Below, in pieces: positions 13,201 to 16,156 of a stretch of DNA of 16,156 bases. Origin of the DNA: Candidatus Jordarchaeia archaeon (GTDB taxonomy: Archaea; Asgardarchaeota; Jordiarchaeia; Jordiarchaeales; Freyrarchaeaceae); assembly GCA_018383835.1 (NCBI GenBank), contig JAHAWR010000025.1, positions 1 through 16,156 on the forward strand, read 5' to 3'. How positions within the stretch are numbered: position 1 is the first letter of the stretch; each line of letters starts with the position of its first letter. Made by a program: the position numbers and the translations under genes. The notes below the pieces were generated by a model. The model had not been told where the DNA came from, did no database searches, and saw only the letters and a list, made by a program, of their open reading frames with translations.

Positions 13201-14487
13201 GGTAGAATACTTTTCGACAGCGCCCACAACCTAATCGACGTCAAGCACGTCGAAGAATTACTTGACAGCACTTTTACAGGATATTTCAGCCTCTACGAGA
13301 TTGCTCAAGCCAGAATGCACGAGCTTGACGAAATACCCTTCCTGCAGGAAATAAACGAGACGATACTCGGAATGTACGACGTCTTGGTGGTGTGTGACCC
13401 GGAACTGACCTTCAACCAAGCAGAATTGGAAGCCATAGAGCTCTTTGTAAGAAGCGGCGGCTGCCTTCTCGTAATGGTTGAGCCCGACAACCTCACGCTG
13501 ATAAACGACCTCCTGGAGCCATACGGGATAAAAGCTCTTTCAAGCATCACCGGAAACCTGACTCTCACCGCCGAAAACTTCATATCTCACCCGGTAACGA
13601 GCGGGTTGTCTTCAATCACATTGTACTCTCCCATCTTGTTTGAGGTCGACGAGTCGAGGGGTGCCTTCACGCTAACGAAAGACCAAGTTTTTATTGCAGG
13701 CGCCACGTACGGGATGGGGAAAGTGGTGGTTTTCGGCGACTCCGACTTCGCCTCCCTCTTTCACATTGAAGAAGGCGACAATGCTCGGCTTGTCTCTAAC
13801 GCTTTGGAGTGGCTTATGGAGAACAGGCTTAACCTAACGTTAGTGATGAGCACGCCGAGAGAGGGCGGAAAAGTGTACCTTGGAGATAGAGTCTACTTCC
13901 TAGTCAACGTAACTTCCGCTGATGGCGGCGTCCACGAAAACCTGACGATCTTCGCCGTGTTCAACCTTCCGAATGGAACGTCCATACCAATGTGGTGCTT
14001 CCATTACAAAGACGGATACTACACAACGTTCCTCTTCACAGAGCTCACAGGACAGACCGGAGACTACACATTAATAATATGGGCAGACTCCCCCAGTCAC
14101 ACATCGACATTTGCAACACTTACATTCACTGTACTTTCCGGCCCTCCAGAATCGCCCCCCGTATTCTACTATCCATCCCCGGCACAAGATATTCTGCTAG
14201 GATTCTTCACTACATCATCTATATTGGCGCTAGTCGTAGGAGCTTACTTTGTGAGAAGGAGGCGGTTCCAGAGGAAAGCATTCATACCTGAGCTCGACAG
14301 GGAACTCGCCTACTACATGAGGACTGTGATTAATGAGGTGAAAGCCGCATTCAAGGAGCTCGAAACAATGCTTTCAGACGAAAGCTTGGACGACTTCGAA
14401 AAAATACGGCTAATCCACGAGAAGCTTCCTAGGCTAAAGCGCACGCTAACCAAGCTAAAAACACTAGCTGAAATAATAGGAGAGTAG
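10213..14487 (+). CDS. Membrane-anchored subtilase-fold (S8) protein, apparently catalytically inactive, site-1-protease-like architecture
   Basis: This 1424-residue protein starts at TTG. Domain order: signal peptide (about 8-26), I9-like propeptide region (about 45-130), S8 domain (about 145-450), a long beta-rich extracellular part with many N-x-S/T sequons, a Rossmann/GATase-like domain (about 995-1205, from GRILFDSAHNL to VVVFGDSDF), an Ig-like domain (about 1215-1310), one TM helix (about 1327-1347), then RRRR and a 70-residue charged helical tail in the cytosol. Of the catalytic triad, Asp166 (AILDSGIDSSHPDL) and His209 (NGHGTYVAG) are present. The serine motif GTSMAxPxVAG reads TTAAAAAYVAG, putting Ala397 (codon 11401-11403) at the serine position. 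The oxyanion Asn is Asp303 (AAGDGGP). So fold and membrane topology are well supported, but peptidase activity is unlikely. The GRILFD...HN start of the second domain recalls eukaryotic site-1 protease. It ends five bases before the convergent TPR gene. Confidence 0.87.
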   Translation: MLNAKHVKPLSLAIMFLVLSLVFLSSPTYITQNALPENSPSEESALVDPEIIKAISLGLDPIPVIVVFTVDPEAGCATVKATSPGTVVEKVYTIIPAASMKIPSTDVFKISRLPEVRSVWLNRQVMLESRIESKGDSGAGLNANLGVDQIWDEGFNGSGVVIAILDSGIDSSHPDLDDLDDDPSTNDSKVIVNVSMVDYDPFPHDFNGHGTYVAGIVAGTGNASGGVYKGVAPGALLMNVKVFDAEGLSLYSWILSGIEWSVSHGADIILIAFSVPGLPDDPLCLAVDAATRMGVIVVAAAGDGGPAYMSIGSPGSALGAITVGAYNSSSGKTCKFSGRGPSLYMWTKPDVVATGYNVISCRARPPDLGFNISIPQFNLSGYGTPVDENYTVASTTAAAAAYVAGLSALLLQSSIYASPESIKITLLKNAADLGESPNIQGAGLVNPYASYGYLNSKGGVPLNVSGRTYTISLPPAPLIVNGTNLLSYCLVGSYGTITAMYLSNATSNFNSSHLLQGMFGVSYNGSDTIWLTTGTLLRELHISHVNETTGYEKLKSILQLDRLLVVVVFECWSNYNMSHAINAFKVTMSFINVGGESVSDLYLTFFWSPSMFLDETDPPSDDHGLFNATLETLEVNDTCDSTGQVLWLAFKGSINVIGYDVGEKNEVFSKALKGVFSNNSEYTGNLGLAASWLLSPRLEPNDSLSFTAALSFGGSQADAQNAVLEAIEAQEQLYVADLCVVNSSIPRLHQLGADYVSECMVINVGNIATNASVFFFANKSGDGSTVYYAEEFKLENLQPYVPVKLKAIWRLTSGGMYSVGWAMWKSLPLPLKYLLNSELLANIREVLQQFNITEFYMLDNYMARNVFIGSPPPDQAVLPVRIPYDPFPIRFPVDFAYYNLTVITTGILSDIKVSVEGGASKLTFISKVPKSVDRFGTVEVSINTTTPSTLSLNIPLNLPFGFFNFPNPGKYSGTIKVTLSELECQVSVSFTITYPQGRILFDSAHNLIDVKHVEELLDSTFTGYFSLYEIAQARMHELDEIPFLQEINETILGMYDVLVVCDPELTFNQAELEAIELFVRSGGCLLVMVEPDNLTLINDLLEPYGIKALSSITGNLTLTAENFISHPVTSGLSSITLYSPILFEVDESRGAFTLTKDQVFIAGATYGMGKVVVFGDSDFASLFHIEEGDNARLVSNALEWLMENRLNLTLVMSTPREGGKVYLGDRVYFLVNVTSADGGVHENLTIFAVFNLPNGTSIPMWCFHYKDGYYTTFLFTELTGQTGDYTLIIWADSPSHTSTFATLTFTVLSGPPESPPVFYYPSPAQDILLGFFTTSSILALVVGAYFVRRRRFQRKAFIPELDRELAYYMRTVINEVKAAFKELETMLSDESLDDFEKIRLIHEKLPRLKRTLTKLKTLAEIIGE

Positions 14488-14492
14488 CTGGC

Positions 14493-15320
14493 TTACCCTT
14501 CCAGCAACGCCTTCAACTCATCCAGCTTTTTGACGACCGTCCTCCGGGTTGACCTCGTCAGGTCCCAGAGGCTCTCCTCGATTTCCTCTATTATTTCTCG
14601 GGCCGCATCACGCTCGCCCTCCTCTATGTAGGTTTGAGCCGCCTTTAAGTAACTGTTGATCATTCTGCATGCGTCACCCTTGTCGCCATAAGCATCTCCA
14701 ATCCGCTTGGTAACATATGCGCTCGTCAGCCTGTCTCCTGTCTTCTCCAGAATCTTCGCAGCCTTCTGATAGTACTCGATGGCCTTGTCAAGCTCCTCCA
14801 CCCTGTAATAGGCTTCACCTATGTCCAGGAGGACGCTGCTTACACCATCATCATTTCCGTCCTCACTGTAAATCTTGAGCGCCTCCTGAAGGCTTCCAAT
14901 TCCCTTCTCTACCTCTGCCTTCCCAACATAAACTAATCCTAAAGCATAGGCTGCGTCCGCGACCCCCTCCCTCAACCCCTTTCTTAGATAAGTCTCGATT
15001 GCCCTCAGTCCGTACTTCTCCGCTTCATCATAGTCGCCCAGCTCAAGATAGGAGACGCAAAGATTGTATGCTGCGTCAGCAGCTCCCTCCTCATTTCCCC
15101 CCTTCTCGTAGAAGCTCAAGCTCTTCATATAAAAATCAAGAGCCTTCTCTAATTCTCCATGCTTAGTGTAAAAGAGGCCTACCTCTAAGTAAGCTTCACC
15201 AAGAACTGCGCTTCCCTCTTTTTCAGCCTCTTTCACGGCCTCCAAGTATTTTTCTTCGGCCTCCTCATGCAAGCCTTTCTCTTCAAGCTCCCTTGCCTTC
15301 CGAAGAACTTCCTCAGCCAT
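14493..15320 (-). CDS. Tetratricopeptide repeat (TPR) protein
   Basis: This 275-residue acidic protein is built of about six helix-turn-helix TPR units, for example HEEAEEKYLEAVKEAEKEG, ELEKALDFYMKSLSFYEKGG, DYDEAEKYGLRAIETYLRKG, EVEKGIGSLQEALKIYSEDG and ELDKAIEYYQKAAKILEKTG. It ends with a charged helix. There is no signal peptide and no TM helix, so it is cytosolic. TPRs of this long-linker, Rapsyn/LGN-like type (about 40 residues apart) bind partner proteins; the partner is unknown. I chose ATG 15320, which starts the first helix MAEEVLRKARELEEKG; an in-frame GTG at 15338 would add six residues. The gene is convergent with the subtilase-like gene (five bases between stops) and lies 252 bases downstream of the longin-like gene, with its own promoter. 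Confidence 0.85.
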   Translation of the reverse strand: MAEEVLRKARELEEKGLHEEAEEKYLEAVKEAEKEGSAVLGEAYLEVGLFYTKHGELEKALDFYMKSLSFYEKGGNEEGAADAAYNLCVSYLELGDYDEAEKYGLRAIETYLRKGLREGVADAAYALGLVYVGKAEVEKGIGSLQEALKIYSEDGNDDGVSSVLLDIGEAYYRVEELDKAIEYYQKAAKILEKTGDRLTSAYVTKRIGDAYGDKGDACRMINSYLKAAQTYIEEGERDAAREIIEEIEESLWDLTRSTRRTVVKKLDELKALLEG

Positions 15321-15369
15321 CACCACTTCCCCTTCCACGACAATCTCTTACGTTATTTTCATCTCTCAT
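15313..15369 (-). CDS. Possible 18-residue leader ORF overlapping the TPR start
   Basis: A strong ribosome site GGGGAGG (15380-15374) is placed four bases before an ATG at 15369. The frame runs for 18 codons (MRDENNVRDC...) and ends with a TGA at 15315-15313, just inside the TPR gene in another frame. The better ribosome site therefore belongs to this short frame rather than to the TPR gene, which suggests a translated leader or coupling by termination-reinitiation. The peptide itself shows no recognisable feature and may not matter. Confidence 0.3.
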   Translation of the reverse strand: MRDENNVRDCRGRGSGDG

Positions 15370-15410
15370 GTTGCCTCCCCTTTTTACTTTTTTGGTCTCC
15401 CGTTCAAAAT

Positions 15411-15420
15411 GATTTTTTAG
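15411..15420 (-). promoter_or_regulatory. Possible TATA box of the TPR gene
   Basis: The minus strand reads CTAAAAAATC, about 35 bases upstream of the GGGGAGG at 15380. Initiation near 15390 would produce a leader of about 70 bases before the TPR start. Confidence 0.35.
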
Positions 15421-15436
15421 CTCAGTTCTACTGGGT

Positions 15437-15551
15437 TTACTTTTCCTTCAACATGCAAACAGTTACTCGTCCACTTACTTCTCCCAAAACTTCCCTTACA
15501 TTCCCCCTCAAGACTTGCTCTGCCCCGTTCTCAAAAAACGTTGCCCCTCAC
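15437..15551 (-). pseudogene. Possible small coding remnant with a one-base shift in a T6 run
   Basis: On the minus strand, 34 codons stay open from just after a TGA to a TAA at 15439-15437, with a protein-like reading (FFENGAEQVLRGNVREVLGE, then VSGRVTVCMLKEK). This frame has no good start. If the run of six T at 15534-15539 had one base fewer, a GTG at 15551 would give one 37-residue frame (MRGNVFENGAEQV...). It could be a decayed or mis-sequenced small gene, or chance. It lies in the 252-base interval between the longin-like and TPR genes, where nothing else is seen except the TPR promoter. Confidence 0.22.
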
Positions 15552-15572
15552 TCAAACATTCATCATTACACC

Positions 15573-15968
15573 CTACGGGAGCCCACCAGCCTTTCGAAGT
15601 ATATCGCCAAGCTTCTCTAAGCGCACTCTTCTATTATACTTCATAATTATTTCATCAACTTTCTTAGCTAACTCCTCTCCACTTTCAGCTGACAAGAACG
15701 CCTCCTCCAGCCTATCAAAGACATCGTCCACCTTTTCTTTCTCGTCCACGTAGAGTACGAGGTACCCTTCCCTTGTCACCTTATACACGAATGTTTTGTT
15801 CTCGAGAGTTATCCATGACGCATCTTCGCCTGAAACATCCTTAGCAAACATCTTAATTGCCGTTAAAAGCCCACTTACCAGACTATAATTTACTTTTCCA
15901 TCTTTCTCATAAGAGTTAAAGAAGACGTTTTCCCCGTTCTCTTTCATAATCCACAGGGCATATATCAA
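15573..15968 (-). CDS. Longin/roadblock-like domain protein
   Basis: This 131-residue soluble protein starts at a TTG preceded by GGAGGGTG. The sequence MIYALWIMKENGENVFFNSY, then a helix (SLVSGLLTAIKMFAKDVSG), two strands (SWITLENKTFVYKVTREGYLVLYVD) and a helix (KVDDVFDRLEEAFLS), fits the small alpha/beta longin-like fold seen in many archaeal proteins thought to act with small Ras-like GTPases or membranes. A C-terminal helical tail of about 35 residues follows. The call is by pattern, without a search. It starts three bases after the stop of an upstream gene cut by the window edge, so the two are probably co-transcribed and translated in a coupled way. No GTPase gene is visible in the window. 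Confidence 0.6.
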   Translation of the reverse strand: MIYALWIMKENGENVFFNSYEKDGKVNYSLVSGLLTAIKMFAKDVSGEDASWITLENKTFVYKVTREGYLVLYVDEKEKVDDVFDRLEEAFLSAESGEELAKKVDEIIMKYNRRVRLEKLGDILRKAGGLP

Positions 15969-15971
15969 CTT

Positions 15972-16156
15972 TCACCCTCCACCAATCAGTATTAGTATCG
16001 GCCTTGGCTTAAAGTATCTCTTCCTGTTTTTATTATCCCTGAAAATTACCACCGGCTGGTATTCTACTTCTCCTTCCTCCTCTGCCACAACTTTCACTTC
16101 CAGGCTAACTTTCTCCCATGGAGCCATCTCCTTGCCAAAAACGATGTCGCCATCCT
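15972..16156 (-). CDS. C-terminal part of an unidentified beta-sandwich-like protein (cut by right edge)
   Basis: The last 60 residues of a gene on the minus strand are visible, ending at TGA 15974-15972. The sequence (APWEKVSLEVKVVAEEEGEV, then PVVIFRDNKNRKRYFKPRPI) looks like the final strands of an Ig-like or adaptin-ear-like beta-sandwich, as found at the ends of archaeal multidomain proteins. It has no cysteines or TM helix. The rest lies outside the window, so no function is proposed. The longin-like gene follows with a three-base gap, which ties the two together in one operon. Confidence 0.6.
   Translation of the reverse strand, partial: DGDIVFGKEMAPWEKVSLEVKVVAEEEGEVEYQPVVIFRDNKNRKRYFKPRPILILIGGG

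Noticed and set aside
1..16156. CRISPR arrays, insertion sequences or phage genes
   Set aside because: No spaced direct repeats, transposase motifs or terminal inverted repeats were seen anywhere in the window.

Overview
The window looks like a chromosomal segment of a thermophilic archaeon, most likely from the TACK/Thermoproteota side. Reasons: leader sequences with strong GGAGG/GGTG ribosome sites and frequent GTG/TTG starts, AT-rich TATA-type promoters and T-run terminators, heavy use of AGG/AGA and ATA codons, a tungsten-type aldehyde:ferredoxin oxidoreductase start, an archaeal split NuoJ, a TtuA/Ncs6-type tRNA thiolase, a longin-like protein, and a tRNA with introns at non-canonical positions. 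Such introns need the broad-specificity splicing endonuclease known mainly from Crenarchaeota and relatives. I cannot name the species.

Layout. 1-329 (minus): N-terminal part of an aldehyde:ferredoxin oxidoreductase, running off the left edge. 587-720 (minus): tRNA-Ala(UGC) interrupted by three introns (22/23, 53/54, 58/59), two of them in the T-loop with only five exon nucleotides between them. 984-8159 (plus): a tight six-gene operon for the membrane arm of a complex I-like machine (NuoJ in two pieces, K, L, M and a MrpD/MbhH-like subunit in the NuoN slot), ending at a T-rich terminator. No peripheral-arm genes (A-D, H, I) lie with it. 8311-8706: YbjN/type III chaperone-like protein. 8789-9205: NikR-type nickel regulator with all four metal ligands. 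9190-10119 (minus): TtuA/Ncs6-type tRNA thiolase, overlapping nikR tail to tail. 10213-14487 (plus): 1424-residue membrane-anchored subtilase-fold protein whose catalytic serine is replaced by alanine, with a site-1-protease-like domain arrangement. 14493-15320 (minus): TPR protein. 15573-15968 (minus): longin-like protein, directly downstream of the C-terminus of an unidentified beta-rich protein that runs off the right edge.

How the genes fit together. The Nuo-like operon builds a proton- or sodium-pumping membrane arm whose electron-input module must be encoded elsewhere. The AOR is a ferredoxin-linked oxidoreductase and could feed reduced ferredoxin to such a complex, but that link is inference. 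The remaining genes are short, mostly independent units. The two most unusual items are the three-intron tRNA-Ala, which would be hard to detect with ordinary models, and the apparently catalytically dead cell-surface subtilase.
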